DNA of 64,000 bases from Mesorhizobium shangrilense (GCF_040537815.1 NZ_JBEWSZ010000011.1:45507-109506); one strand, 5' to 3'; positions 1-8,495 are shown, counted from the stretch's first letter. Made by a program: numbers and translations. The notes: generated from the letters alone by a model not told the origin.

Positions 1-1
1 C

Positions 2-352
2 GAACATTGGGGCACGATGCAGGATCACTGGGACTATCCCGTTGATGGCAAAGGGGATTGCAAGATCTACGCGCTGTTCAAGCGCAAGCTGTTGCTCGAC
101 GCCGGCTTTCCCAGGCAAGCCCTGCTGATGACGGTCGTTCACGACCTCCATGGCGAAGGCCATGCCATCCTGACGGTCAAGACAGACAAGGGCGACTTTG
201 TCCTCGACAACCTCGTCAACAACATCCGCTCATGGGACGCCACCGGCTATTATTTCGTCAAGCGCCAGTCGCAGCAGAACCCCAACATCTGGGTTTCGAT
301 CAATTCGCGTGGCGACGCGGCGGTCAACAAACATCAAAAGATCGTGAACTGA
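2..352 (+). CDS. Transglutaminase-like cysteine protease (BTLCP family), C-terminal part
   Basis: The gene is open at the left edge; the frame continues upstream of the first ATG at 17, so only its last 116 codons are present. It matches the bacterial transglutaminase-like cysteine proteinase (BTLCP, DUF920) family, small periplasmic or exported proteins often linked to surface-protein processing and c-di-GMP-controlled adhesion. The expected catalytic triad is visible in order: Cys in GDCKIYALFKRKLLL, His in GEGHAILTV and Asp in GDFVLDN. The tail after the Asp is short and ends normally. A strong terminator follows 30 bases downstream, so this is the end of a transcription unit. The substrate cannot be told from this fragment. 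Confidence 0.85.
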   Translation, partial: EHWGTMQDHWDYPVDGKGDCKIYALFKRKLLLDAGFPRQALLMTVVHDLHGEGHAILTVKTDKGDFVLDNLVNNIRSWDATGYYFVKRQSQQNPNIWVSINSRGDAAVNKHQKIVN

Positions 353-383
353 TCCCGGCCTGATAAGGGTCAGTCACGCGGCG

Positions 384-412
384 AGCGGGACCGTCACTGG
401 TCCCGCTTTTTT
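384..412 (+). terminator. Rho-independent terminator after the BTLCP gene
   Basis: A perfect 9-bp stem (AGCGGGACC, then GGTCCCGCT) closes a 6-base loop (GTCACT) and runs straight into six T residues. It ends the unit that enters from the left, ahead of rsgA. Confidence 0.9.
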
Positions 413-604
413 CTTGGAACATATCCCGCCCTCAGCATCGGTCGAACAGGCGCTTCCCGGTCGGCAACCGCGGCTTGAACGCGTCAAGCGCGCCAATGGC
501 CGCTTCGGCTTGCCAAACGCCGCCATGCCGCCCATACACGGCGGCCGATCGCCCGCCCGTCCGCGCCTCACCTGCCAGGGATTCTGTCCGATGTCTGCGA
601 TACC

Positions 605-1654
605 GTGCCCTTGGTCGAAGCCGTGACGGATCACGCGGCGCCACCACTGTCCCTCGAAGATCTGGGATGGACGGACTTCTTCGGCGACCAGCTGGAACCG
701 CATGAGGCGGACCTTATCCCGATGCGTATCGCCACGGTCCATCGCGACCGCCTGACCGGCCTGTCCCGCACAGGTCAGGTCGACCTGACGCTGCCGGCGC
801 AGGCCAACACTGGCGACTATGCCGTCGGCGACTGGGTGCTTGTCGACGCACATGACTACCTTGTGCGCCGCCGCCTGACCCGCAAGACGGTGCTGGAACG
901 CCGCACCCAGGGCGGCCGCACCCCGCAGCTTGCCGCCGCCAATGTCGACACGCTGTTCATCGTCACCTCCTGCAATGCCGACTTCAACCCAGCCCGGCTC
1001 GAACGCTATCTGGCGCTGGCCAATGAGGCCGGGACGACACCGGTCATCCTGCTGACCAAGGCCGATGCCGCTGAAGACGCTGAGGCCTACCAGAAGCAGG
1101 CCGAGGCACTGCAGCGGGGATTGGCGGTGGTGATGCTGAACCCGCGCACCGCGGATGCGGCGACCGCCCTGGCCGCATGGTGCGGCGTGGGACAGACTGT
1201 CGCGCTGATCGGCTCCTCCGGCGTCGGCAAATCGACGCTGGTCAACACGCTGGCAGGATCGGGCCAGCAATTGCCGCAGCTGACCGGCGGCATTCGCGAA
1301 CATGATGCCAAGGGGCGCCACACCACCACCTCCCGGTCGCTGCACGCCATTGCCGGCGGTGGCTGGGTGATCGATACGCCGGGCATGCGCACGCTGCAGG
1401 TCAGCGATGTCGCCTACGGCATCGACACGCTGTTCGCCGAGATCACCGAGCTTGCGCCACTGTGCAAATTCCGCGACTGCACCCACGTCCACGAGCCGGG
1501 CTGCGCGGTGCAGGCGGCGCTCAAGGCGGGTACGCTCGACCCGGAGCGCCTTGCCCGCTGGCGCAAGCTGTCCGACGAAAATCGCGGCAACACGCCGGTC
1601 CAGTCCGGACCGCGCGGCGGCAAGTCTCCGGCCGGTCGCGGCAAAAGGCGCTGA
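605..1654 (+). CDS. rsgA: Ribosome small-subunit-dependent GTPase RsgA
   Basis: This is a circularly permuted GTPase that acts late in 30S ribosomal subunit assembly. The motif order is diagnostic: G4 (LLTKAD, near residue 150) comes before G1 (GSSGVGKST, near 203) and G3 (DTPG, near 257). An N-terminal OB-fold region precedes them. A zinc knuckle of the form C-x4-C-x-H-x4-C (CKFRDCTHVHEPGC, about residues 286-299) follows. The tail is basic (GGKSPAGRGKRR), as expected for an RNA-binding protein. At 349 residues the length is normal. The exact start is uncertain: an ATG at 605 is used, but homologues usually begin closer to the LEDLGW segment. Confidence 0.93.
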   Translation: MPLVEAVTDHAAPPLSLEDLGWTDFFGDQLEPHEADLIPMRIATVHRDRLTGLSRTGQVDLTLPAQANTGDYAVGDWVLVDAHDYLVRRRLTRKTVLERRTQGGRTPQLAAANVDTLFIVTSCNADFNPARLERYLALANEAGTTPVILLTKADAAEDAEAYQKQAEALQRGLAVVMLNPRTADAATALAAWCGVGQTVALIGSSGVGKSTLVNTLAGSGQQLPQLTGGIREHDAKGRHTTTSRSLHAIAGGGWVIDTPGMRTLQVSDVAYGIDTLFAEITELAPLCKFRDCTHVHEPGCAVQAALKAGTLDPERLARWRKLSDENRGNTPVQSGPRGGKSPAGRGKRR

Positions 1655-1670
1655 ACGACCAGGGCTGAAT

Positions 1671-2318
1671 TCAGAGCCGCGCCGTGCGGAAAACCCGATC
1701 CCAGAATACGGATGTCACGCCGAAATTGGCGTTTTCGTCGATATGATGATGCACGGCGTGGCGACGCTTGAGCGTATAGAGATAGCTTGGATGGATGGGG
1801 TGCCAATGGTGGATCATGTGATGGATGCTGACGTACCACAGATAGCCCAGCATCAGCCCGCAGCTCACGGCACTTGCCGCCACGAAGCCTGAGAGCAGCC
1901 ACACCGGAAGGAACGCGACCAGCGCGTGGACCCCGAGGCTGAGCCAGGTCGGCGTGCCCACCGAGCTACGTTCCTCGACATGGTGCCGGTCGTGCAGGTC
2001 CTTGATATAGGGGACGTGATGCAGCACGAACCTGTGCAGGACGTATTCCGTCAGCGTCCACAGGACAAGACAGCCGACCACGATGGCGATCCAGCCCGGC
2101 GCCCTCTCCGCGCCGGCTTCAGTGAGGCCGGCGGCGGCGAGCACCAAGATCACGATAGGATACACGACGAAGTCGCTATAGTAGCCGATAAGACCGAGTT
2201 GCATCGAGGACGCCCCAGCTAGCCTTTGACGCCGCCAACCGGCGGATGCCCCCAGATTGCCTGCCTCGCGCGTGAGTCGCAATGCGGACGCAACCGACAT
2301 AGCGTCGCGGCCCATCAA
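1671..2318 (-). CDS. Fatty acid hydroxylase / sterol desaturase family membrane protein
   Basis: This is a di-iron membrane hydroxylase of the sterol desaturase superfamily, which hydroxylates or desaturates lipids at the cytoplasmic membrane. The histidine boxes are clear: HRFVLHH, HDRHH, HHMIHH and HAVHHH, set among hydrophobic segments around residues 50-75, 82-95 and 128-160. The length of 215 residues is typical of the small bacterial members. Translation could also begin at Met39, just before the conserved membrane part. It converges on rsgA, with 16 bases between the stop codons. The actual lipid substrate cannot be read from the sequence. Confidence 0.85.
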   Translation of the reverse strand: MMGRDAMSVASALRLTREAGNLGASAGWRRQRLAGASSMQLGLIGYYSDFVVYPIVILVLAAAGLTEAGAERAPGWIAIVVGCLVLWTLTEYVLHRFVLHHVPYIKDLHDRHHVEERSSVGTPTWLSLGVHALVAFLPVWLLSGFVAASAVSCGLMLGYLWYVSIHHMIHHWHPIHPSYLYTLKRRHAVHHHIDENANFGVTSVFWDRVFRTARL

Positions 2319-2383
2319 GGCAAGGTCGTGGCCCCAGGCCGCTTTTCATGCTGGCGACCCGATGCCGGACGCCTGCTTCCATG

Positions 2384-2527
2384 TCAGATGACGTAGAACA
2401 GCCAGCCGCCATCGGGATGCCCGGAGGCCGTCGTCAGGGTTGCGACCTTGACCAGCGACGCGATCATCGCCGCCATCATGACCAGGACCATGAAGGCGGC
2501 GGCAACCATCAGTTTGATCGATTTCAT
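2384..2527 (-). CDS. 47-residue single-span membrane peptide, copy 1
   Basis: This very small gene encodes a lysine start (MKSIKL), one hydrophobic helix (about residues 6-26) and a short tail ending in GGWLFYVI. Its reality is supported by a paralogue at 6071-6241 that shares the start, the helix, the SLVKVAT segment and the GH-x-x-x-GWL motif. The untranslated leader is also conserved between the two copies, including the CCTCAA and ATGAG blocks and a GGAGAAGGG stretch. Function is unknown. Single-span peptides of this size often modulate a larger membrane protein, but nothing here identifies a partner. Confidence 0.6.
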   Translation of the reverse strand: MKSIKLMVAAAFMVLVMMAAMIASLVKVATLTTASGHPDGGWLFYVI

Positions 2528-2576
2528 GATGCAATTCTCATTGAGGGTGTGACGATGCCCCCACCCTGATGTCCAG

Positions 2577-2610
2577 CCCTTCTCCAACATGAGTGTTGCA
2601 CCAACATTGC
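2577..2610 (-). repeat. Conserved leader/upstream block, copy A
   Basis: On the minus strand this holds GCAATGTTGGTGCAACACTC followed by ATGTTGGAGAAGGG. It lies about 50-85 bases upstream of small peptide copy 1. Related blocks occur at 5545-5580 and 6283-6300. Confidence 0.5.
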
Positions 2611-2721
2611 GCGGGCGGGCGGCATTGGCGGCGAATGCATGCCTGCGAATGCGGCTTGCGAGCGGGGGACGGCATGGCCTAGCATGCGGCCAGCGCACGT
2701 CAGCTCTTGGAGAAGAACTCG

Positions 2722-3048
2722 ATGTCCGACTCCGTGGTACGCGTGTCCATCTTGCGATGTGACGCTACCAGATTTGCGCTGTTGCGAAGCATGATGCTCG
2801 ACGCCGAGGCAGCCCTTCGGCCCGGCATCGAGGCAATGCCGGGACTGCTCCTCTTCTACGCCGGCGCGGACGAAGCAACATCGTCGCTGATCAATACCAG
2901 TGTTTGGGACACGCTGGAGCACGCCAGGCAACTCGATACCTTCCAGCCCATGCTGGATGCAGGAAAGCGATTTGTCGCTGAAGGCGCAACGTTTGAGCGG
3001 CCGATCATGCACTACGCCTCATTGTGGCGTTTTGGGCAACTCGCGTAA
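2722..3048 (+). CDS. Small dimeric alpha/beta-barrel protein (ABM-like)
   Basis: The 108-residue protein has the beta-alpha-beta-beta-alpha-beta pattern of ferredoxin-like dimeric barrels of the antibiotic-biosynthesis-monooxygenase type. Features are an opening strand VVRVSILRCD, a helix with ALLRSMML, then GLLLFYAGAD, SVWDTLEHA and a closing strand ASLWRF. The start at 2722 is preferred over an in-frame TTG at 2707 because GGAGAAG sits at ribosome-binding distance before it. It stands alone between oppositely oriented genes. Members of this fold include heme- and quinone-modifying enzymes and pure binding proteins, so the activity is not assignable. Confidence 0.65.
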   Translation: MSDSVVRVSILRCDATRFALLRSMMLDAEAALRPGIEAMPGLLLFYAGADEATSSLINTSVWDTLEHARQLDTFQPMLDAGKRFVAEGATFERPIMHYASLWRFGQLA

Positions 3049-3153
3049 GCATGGCAAAGCTCTTTGCTTTTGGCCATCCAGTTCGCCCGCACCCACCACT
3101 TCTCGCATTCGACCGACGGTCCAACTGAACGCGTCGCGTTGCGATGAACGGCT

Positions 3154-3678
3154 CTAGTATGCGGTCGCACCGTCTGCGACGGCGCGAAGAGCGTCTTGCT
3201 GGGGACGAACCAGCAGATAGAGGGCGGCGACGTGCGTGATCATCAACAGCGGCACATAGATGACGGGGATCGCGTAGGTGGCGCCAAACAGTCCTGCATG
3301 CGCCGGAAGGTCGGCCTCGATGGCGTGGTAGTAGTCGACGATGAGATCAACCATCCCCACGACATTGAAGGCGACGACGAACGTCCAAAAGAGCGGGCGT
3401 ATCCTCACCGTCAGCAGCGCCAGCATGGCCAGCAACCCCGTCGCGAAGTCGCCATAGGCGGCAAAGCTGGCGAAGCCCGCGGGCAGATCGGGGCTGACGA
3501 CGCCCGGCAGGATGAAGACCAGCCCGAAGAAGCGGAAGCTGTGCAACGTGGCAATGACACGTTGCGCCGCGACGCGGTCCATCGACCTGAGCCAGGGCCA
3601 GAGATAGGCCCCGAAGCACAGTAGCCACGCGACATAGCCAAGAACGAGATGGATCTGGAAAAGGATCTCCGTCGACAT
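3154..3678 (-). CDS. Multi-span membrane protein of unknown function
   Basis: The 174-residue protein has about five hydrophobic segments (near residues 8-28, 48-66, 78-95, 98-118 and 135-157). It begins right after a good ribosome-binding site (CAGGAG). It lies 12 bases downstream of the methyltransferase gene on the same strand, so the two are probably one operon controlled by the divergent LysR gene. The sequence resembles small DoxX- or DUF-type integral membrane proteins, but I do not recognise a specific family and no catalytic motif is seen. Confidence 0.75.
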   Translation of the reverse strand: MSTEILFQIHLVLGYVAWLLCFGAYLWPWLRSMDRVAAQRVIATLHSFRFFGLVFILPGVVSPDLPAGFASFAAYGDFATGLLAMLALLTVRIRPLFWTFVVAFNVVGMVDLIVDYYHAIEADLPAHAGLFGATYAIPVIYVPLLMITHVAALYLLVRPQQDALRAVADGATAY

Positions 3679-3690
3679 TCTGGTCTCCTG

Positions 3691-4521
3691 TCAGCTGTTG
3701 ATTGACGCGGGCTCGAACACCGCGGTCAGGATGCCGAGTCGGCCCTCCATGAGGTTTCGTCCCAGATTGGCCGCAAGTTCGGCGAAGTCCGGTCCCATCA
3801 CCACGCCGAGATTGGGCGAAGGCGGCGGCCCCGCCGCACGCAGCTGCGCGAACCAGGCCTTGGCGATCTCGGTGTCGTCCTGCCATGCCAGCATGCCGAA
3901 GCCGGCCGGTTCGATCGCCGCGCGCGTCGCTTCGGCTGTCAGGAGGAAACTCGTCGCCGGCGTTCTCGCCCAGGGAAGCGGATAGTGCGGCTCGCCTGCG
4001 CCCAACACGACGTCGAAGGTGGCAAACCTGCCGCCCGGCTTCAGCACGCGCCGAATCTCGCGATAGAGCCGCGCCCGGTCGGAGATGTTCATCGCCACAT
4101 GCTGCAGCAGCGCGATGTCGAAACGGCCGTCATCGAATGGAAGTTCCAGAGCGCTGGCGGTCTGGAACGACAGCTGCCCGCTTTGTCCAGTGCGCTCGCT
4201 TAGATAGCGCGCGGCATCGACGAAAGGCTCGCTGAGGTCCACCCCTGTAACCCGGCAGCCGTGGGTCGCGGCCAGAAAGCGCGCCGGCCCGCCGATGCCC
4301 GAGCCGACGTCCAGAACGGACATGCCGGCGGTGATGTCAGCCAATTGGGCAAGCTCGGCGGTCGCGGCAAGTCCACGGGTGTGGAACTGGTCGAGCGTGC
4401 CCAGTTGTTGGGGCGTCAGAAGCTGGTCCTCCGGACCGAGGGCAGCCAGTACCGTCTTCAGCCGCCCAGTCAGGCCGGTCGCGCGATAGTGGTCGCGCAC
4501 CCCATCAAGTTCATCGGTCAT
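3691..4521 (-). CDS. SAM-dependent methyltransferase (class I, UbiE-like)
   Basis: The Rossmann-type SAM-binding core is clear: motif I VLDVGSGIGGPARFL near residue 70, then the acidic VTGVDLS, ALELPFDDGRFD and LLQHVAMN, and LKPGGRFATFDVV. The length of 276 residues suits the UbiE/Methyltransf_11 group, which acts on quinones, lipids or other small molecules. It is the first gene of a two-gene operon with the membrane protein that follows. It is divergent from a LysR regulator only 78 bases away, which suggests LysR control. The substrate is unknown. Confidence 0.85.
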   Translation of the reverse strand: MTDELDGVRDHYRATGLTGRLKTVLAALGPEDQLLTPQQLGTLDQFHTRGLAATAELAQLADITAGMSVLDVGSGIGGPARFLAATHGCRVTGVDLSEPFVDAARYLSERTGQSGQLSFQTASALELPFDDGRFDIALLQHVAMNISDRARLYREIRRVLKPGGRFATFDVVLGAGEPHYPLPWARTPATSFLLTAEATRAAIEPAGFGMLAWQDDTEIAKAWFAQLRAAGPPPSPNLGVVMGPDFAELAANLGRNLMEGRLGILTAVFEPASINS

Positions 4522-4599
4522 AGCAAGATGCCTCCAAGGTTCAGCTCTTACTTAAACCCGCTTCCATAATTCGACTATCCGCTGTAATCACAACAACCC

Positions 4600-5508
4600 A
4601 TGAAGCAGAACTACACAATCCGGCACGGGGCGCTGGAGGGCGTCGAGGTGTTCCTGGCCGTCGCCAGGCACCGCAGCTTCCGCCGCGCCGCAGCCGATCT
4701 CGGCGTGACACCGTCCGCCGTGAGCCAGTCGGTGCGCACGCTGGAAGCGCGCATCGGTGCGGCGCTGTTTGCCCGCACGACGCGCAGTGTCGGCTTGACT
4801 GAAGCCGGCCAGCGGTTCCTCGACCGCGCCGGCCCGGCTTTCGAGGAGATCGTCGCGGCCGGCGAGGCCGCTCGTGATCTCGGCCAACGCCCGACCGGGC
4901 TGCTGCGCCTGTCCGTGCCCCGCGCCGTCGTGCCGCTGATCCTGGAGCCGATGATCGCGTCGTTCTGCCAGGCCTATCCCGAGATCGAACTGGAGATCGC
5001 CGCGAGCGACGAGATGGTCGATCTGGCGACCGGCGGGTTCGATGCCGGCATCCGCCTCGGCCAGTTCATCGCCGCCGACATGATCGCGGTGCGGCTGACG
5101 CCGTCCTTCCCGTTCGTGGTCGTCGGCAGCCCCGACTATTTCGAGCGCCATGGCCGCCCCGAGCGTGTGGAGGATTTGCGCCACCACGCCTGCCTGCGCT
5201 TGCGCCGCTCGAACGGCGCCATCGCGCCGTGGTCCTTCATCGACGGCAACGGGACGATCGAGGCAATGGTTTCAGGCCCGCTGATCGCGCATGACTATCC
5301 GACATTGGTCGGAGCGGCGATGCGGGGCGTGGGGCTGGCGCAGATCCCTCGACCGGTCGCCGAAGCTCCGATCGCCGCGGGAAAACTCAAGCCGGTGCTG
5401 GAAGGCATCTCCGCCACGACACCGGGCGTCTTCCTCTATCATCCCGGCAAGCGCCAGATCCTGCCCAAGCTGCGCGCCTTCATCGACCACGTCAAAGCCG
5501 GGGCGTGA
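4600..5508 (+). CDS. LysR-family transcriptional regulator
   Basis: This is a standard LysR regulator of 302 residues. An N-terminal winged helix-turn-helix (about 12-70; FRRAAADLGVTPSAVSQSVR is the recognition region) is followed by the two-lobed periplasmic-binding-like effector domain from about residue 95. The RRAAADLGVTPSAVSQ and DLATGGFDAGIRLG signatures are those of the CrgA/PecT-type branch. It is divergent from the methyltransferase/membrane-protein operon and probably controls that operon and itself. The 78-base intergenic region must hold both promoters. I see no unambiguous T-N11-A box there. Confidence 0.92.
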   Translation: MKQNYTIRHGALEGVEVFLAVARHRSFRRAAADLGVTPSAVSQSVRTLEARIGAALFARTTRSVGLTEAGQRFLDRAGPAFEEIVAAGEAARDLGQRPTGLLRLSVPRAVVPLILEPMIASFCQAYPEIELEIAASDEMVDLATGGFDAGIRLGQFIAADMIAVRLTPSFPFVVVGSPDYFERHGRPERVEDLRHHACLRLRRSNGAIAPWSFIDGNGTIEAMVSGPLIAHDYPTLVGAAMRGVGLAQIPRPVAEAPIAAGKLKPVLEGISATTPGVFLYHPGKRQILPKLRAFIDHVKAGA

Positions 5509-5544
5509 CACCGGCGTCGCGGAACCACTGGCCCATGGTCGGCG

Positions 5545-5580
5545 CCCTTCTCCAGCATGAGTGTTATGCGAGTATTGCAC
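5545..5580 (-). repeat. Conserved leader/upstream block, orphan copy C
   Basis: The minus strand reads GCAATACTCGCATAACACTC followed by ATGCTGGAGAAGGG, close to copy A at 2577-2610. Downstream of it on the minus strand there is no small peptide gene, only the 3' end of the LysR gene. It therefore looks like an orphan or remnant of a third copy. Confidence 0.45.
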
Positions 5581-5648
5581 CGGCGGAGGCTAGTGGATTG
5601 GGCAGGTAGGGCCAGAGAGCAACGCCGGCCAAGACCGAGAAAACCTTC

Positions 5649-5933
5649 CTAGAGCTCCTTCGCACGCAAACGAAAGACATGATTTGGGTCTGTATTTTCA
5701 CGCCATCCCCAACGACCCCATATTATTTCGACCATCATAGTTCGACCTGCGAAGAAAATCTCTAGTACGTCGCCAACTACCGGGGAATCTTCATCAATCA
5801 ACGTTCCTCCGTCGGATAAATCCCTTTCCGTTATCAATTTACCTGTCTTCAATATTACTCTCTGAACGATGTATGGCATATTCACTTCACTACCGTAGCC
5901 GATTACGCCATTTTCGTATGTTGGAACGCTCAT
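5649..5933 (-). CDS. Hypothetical 94-residue protein, AT-rich
   Basis: No family is recognised. The frame encodes a compact, mixed alpha/beta-looking protein with acidic and aromatic residues (GRWGWREN, DPNHVFRLRAKEL at the end) and no signal peptide or membrane span. Met19 (MPYIVQRVILKTGK) is an equally possible start, and neither start has a strong ribosome-binding site. Base composition is visibly lower in GC than the surrounding genes, and codons such as ATA and AAT are frequent, which suggests horizontal transfer. It lies alone between the LysR gene and the second membrane-peptide gene. Confidence 0.5.
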   Translation of the reverse strand: MSVPTYENGVIGYGSEVNMPYIVQRVILKTGKLITERDLSDGGTLIDEDSPVVGDVLEIFFAGRTMMVEIIWGRWGWRENTDPNHVFRLRAKEL

Positions 5934-6070
5934 TCCGAAACGTCACCAGTCTTGCCAAAAAGTACCGGCATCCACGCCTCGGGTAAAGGCGGCTGAAGGA
6001 GCGGTTGTAAGTTGTAAAATGGGTCATTGTATCGGAGCCTGAGACAGGCACCGCGCTCCATCGGCCAAGG

Positions 6071-6241
6071 TCAACGCCCCAGGCCGCTGTCCATGCGGAT
6101 GATGATGTTGAGCAACCAGCCGCTGCCCACATGCCCGGCGGCCGTCGACATGGTCGCGACCTTGACCAGCGACGCAACGATCGCCGCCATTATCACCAGG
6201 GCCATGAAGGCGGCGGCAATCATCAGATGGATCGATTTCAT
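6071..6241 (-). CDS. 56-residue single-span membrane peptide, copy 2
   Basis: This is a paralogue of the peptide at 2384-2527: MKSIHLMIAAAFM at the start, one hydrophobic helix to about residue 26, SLVKVAT, then GHVGSGWL. Its tail is nine residues longer (ending in RMDSGLGR). The two copies differ mostly by conservative changes (Ile for Val, Met for Leu), as expected for selected protein sequence rather than a random open frame. The leader is also conserved. It is 112 bases downstream of the MerR-family gene on the same strand, so the two may be co-transcribed. Function unknown. Confidence 0.62.
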   Translation of the reverse strand: MKSIHLMIAAAFMALVIMAAIVASLVKVATMSTAAGHVGSGWLLNIIIRMDSGLGR

Positions 6242-6282
6242 GGGTTATACTCATTTGAGGATGTGTCGCCCCCACCCTCTCG

Positions 6283-6300
6283 CCCTTCTCCAGCATGCGC
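6283..6300 (-). repeat. Conserved leader block, copy B
   Basis: The minus strand holds ATGCTGGAGAAGGGCGAG about 40-60 bases before small peptide copy 2, matching the same block in front of copy 1. The upstream half of the repeat (the GCAAT...ACACTC part) is not recognisable here. Confidence 0.45.
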
Positions 6301-6352
6301 TGCCATCGATCGGGGATTGCCTGGCCAGGAAGGGAAACGTCGGCGATGCCCC

Positions 6353-7432
6353 TTACAATGCGGGGCGCAGATAAAGAGCCGCGATCTTGCCTCGGCGGGT
6401 GAGGTTGAAACCCCATTCCATTTTGGCGTTGGCGAACTGCACATCATAGACATCCAGGCCGTATGAGACGCCCTTGAATGAAAGGGTCTTCAATTCTCCG
6501 GCCTGGTCCAGTTCGCCGCGGATGAAGTCTTTCTGCTCCACTGCCGCCGCGGCCAGGGCTGGCACCATGGCATCGAGATCAGGTTCGCCGCGCATATGTT
6601 GCTCAATCACGCGGCGCAGGATCGATTCACTGTCCGGCACCGGCGTCTGGTCCCGTACGCGCCGTTGAGCCTCGTCGTCGATGAGGCGCATCCGCTCCAG
6701 GCCCACCTTGACGGCGTGATCCTCAAATCCGTTCTGATGATGGATCAGGCCTCGCACCTGGCCATCTTCTAGCTGAAATGTCACCTGCACCGGCAGTGCC
6801 TTCATGAAGAACCCGGCATCGCTCTCCGGAAATATCTCGATGTCCGGCTGGCCGACGACCCGATAGAAAAGCTGGCCATCACGACGGGAGACGACAAAGA
6901 AAGTGCCGTCGTCGCTCTCATAGCCACCCGCGTAATCATCGTACAGGCTGGTGTTGGCGGCAATTTCGGTTCTCGGGCGCATCTGTTCGTAACGGCGCCA
7001 GGCGACGGTATCCTTGAGTGGCTCGGCCATGTTCGTTTCCTTTGCCAGGTTTGTGAGGTCGTCGATCGATGCGGTGGCGCCCGACCGGATCTTGGATTGC
7101 AGGACCTCGATCACCTGCAATCCGCGCTCGGCGCGCCTGCGCGCATCCGCCAGCGCATCGCGCTGCAGGGCGAGTATCTGCGTCAGATCGGCATTATGGC
7201 CGCGCAGCAGCTTCGCGATGTCCCGCAGCGTAAGACCAAGTGATTTGAGCGCCATTATTTCGCTCAGACGTGTGATCTCGTTACTGCCATACAGTCGCCA
7301 CTGCTTGAACGTGCGGCGCGGCGAGATCAGGCCATGCTGCTCATAGAGCCGAAGGGCTCGAACACTGATGCCGATCCGCTCCGAGCATTCCAGAGCCGTC
7401 AGCAATACTTCTTCCTGGGCGCCACCGTGCAT
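6353..7432 (-). CDS. MerR-family regulator with C-terminal ligand-binding extension
   Basis: Residues about 10-80 form a MerR winged helix (TALECSERIGISVRALRLYE, then HGLISPRR and WRLYGSNEITRLSEIMALKS). A dimerisation coiled coil follows (about 85-130), as in TipA-type proteins. The rest, to residue 359, is a long extension with FVVSRRDGQLFYRVVGQP and a strand-rich end (KTLSFKGVSYGLDVYDVQFANAKM), resembling a DUF3471-like beta domain. Such extensions bind small effectors. No cysteine metal-binding set typical of MerR or CueR is visible, so a metal sensor is unlikely. It is a candidate regulator of the nearby small peptide genes; that link is inferred from position only. Confidence 0.85.
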   Translation of the reverse strand: MHGGAQEEVLLTALECSERIGISVRALRLYEQHGLISPRRTFKQWRLYGSNEITRLSEIMALKSLGLTLRDIAKLLRGHNADLTQILALQRDALADARRRAERGLQVIEVLQSKIRSGATASIDDLTNLAKETNMAEPLKDTVAWRRYEQMRPRTEIAANTSLYDDYAGGYESDDGTFFVVSRRDGQLFYRVVGQPDIEIFPESDAGFFMKALPVQVTFQLEDGQVRGLIHHQNGFEDHAVKVGLERMRLIDDEAQRRVRDQTPVPDSESILRRVIEQHMRGEPDLDAMVPALAAAAVEQKDFIRGELDQAGELKTLSFKGVSYGLDVYDVQFANAKMEWGFNLTRRGKIAALYLRPAL

Positions 7433-7560
7433 CGAAAACTCCCTGTGGAATCCTCCATACGGTATGACGCTAGGTTCGGCTCAAGCGGAAAATTTGGCGA
7501 TTGTCGAAAAACCGACGGGCCTCAGCCCGACGCTTTCTGCGTTTGTGCGCGTGTTGTCGG

Positions 7561-8466
7561 CTAAAGCGCGCGGCGTAACGCCGGTGCCTGCTGCTGGATA
7601 TGATCCCACAGACGGTTCGCGATCGGCCCGTGCGGCCGGTCGCGGCGGCGCGCCACCACCAGCTCCTCGGTGCGGCCCGGCAGATGCCGGCCGGCAATGG
7701 ATTGCAGGCGTCCGTCACGCAGCTCGTCCTCGATCAGGAAGCGGGGCATGTGGCCCCATCCGAGGCCTTGCAGGATGATCTCCTTCTTCATGCCCTGGTC
7801 GGCCACCATGCATTGCGGCGCGCCTTCGATCATGAAGTAGTCCTGCCGTGGCGAATGACGGGCCGTGTCGCGCATCACGCATTGGGTGAAGGCGTGCATC
7901 TGGTCCGGCGTGATCGGCTGCCTGATATGCTCCGGCAGGAAGCCCGGCGCCACCACGGGAATGAACGGCACCTTGCACAAATCGACCCATTCCACCCGCG
8001 CATCGCTCTTGTCGACCCAGTGCAGGATCAGGTCGGCTTCACCATCGAAGAGGCGCTCCCGTGGACCGCCCACCGCTTCGAAATGCAGGTTCAGCCGCGT
8101 GCCCGGGCACTCGGCGAAGAACCGCCCAAGCATCCCCAGCACAACCGGGCGCGGGCAGAGGTCGCCGATCACCACATGGACATCGCTTTCCTCGCCCATG
8201 GAGAGCTGGGCGGCGTGGACACGCAGGCCCTCCAGTTCGCGCAACAGCGACTGTGCCCGGCGATGGAACGACAGCCCCGCCTCGGTCGGGCGCACGCGAT
8301 AGCCGCTGCGATCCAGAAGAATGAGGTCGAGCTGCCGCTCCAGCTTGGCGACGGCGGCGAACACCGCCGGGTGAGAGCGATTCAGCATTGCCGCCGCCGG
8401 CTGGAAGCCGCCGGTGCGGACCACGGCATCGAAGCATTGCAAATCGTGCAAGGTGAATTCGGCCAT
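7561..8466 (-). CDS. LysR-family transcriptional regulator
   Basis: This LysR regulator has 301 residues. The helix-turn-helix (about residues 5-65) contains FQPAAAMLNRSHPAVFAAVAK, and the effector domain starts near residue 95. It is divergent from the alpha/beta hydrolase gene, with 101 bases between starts. A clear inverted repeat in that gap is the likely binding site, so it probably controls the hydrolase and itself. The effector is unknown. Confidence 0.92.
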   Translation of the reverse strand: MAEFTLHDLQCFDAVVRTGGFQPAAAMLNRSHPAVFAAVAKLERQLDLILLDRSGYRVRPTEAGLSFHRRAQSLLRELEGLRVHAAQLSMGEESDVHVVIGDLCPRPVVLGMLGRFFAECPGTRLNLHFEAVGGPRERLFDGEADLILHWVDKSDARVEWVDLCKVPFIPVVAPGFLPEHIRQPITPDQMHAFTQCVMRDTARHSPRQDYFMIEGAPQCMVADQGMKKEIILQGLGWGHMPRFLIEDELRDGRLQSIAGRHLPGRTEELVVARRRDRPHGPIANRLWDHIQQQAPALRRAL

Positions 8467-8495
8467 GTCAGCTTTTACTACAGAGATTGTCCCAC

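Noticed and set aside
374..1492. Long minus-strand open frame opposite rsgA
   Set aside because: It is antisense to a gene with every RsgA motif and has no domain of its own; such frames are common at this GC content.
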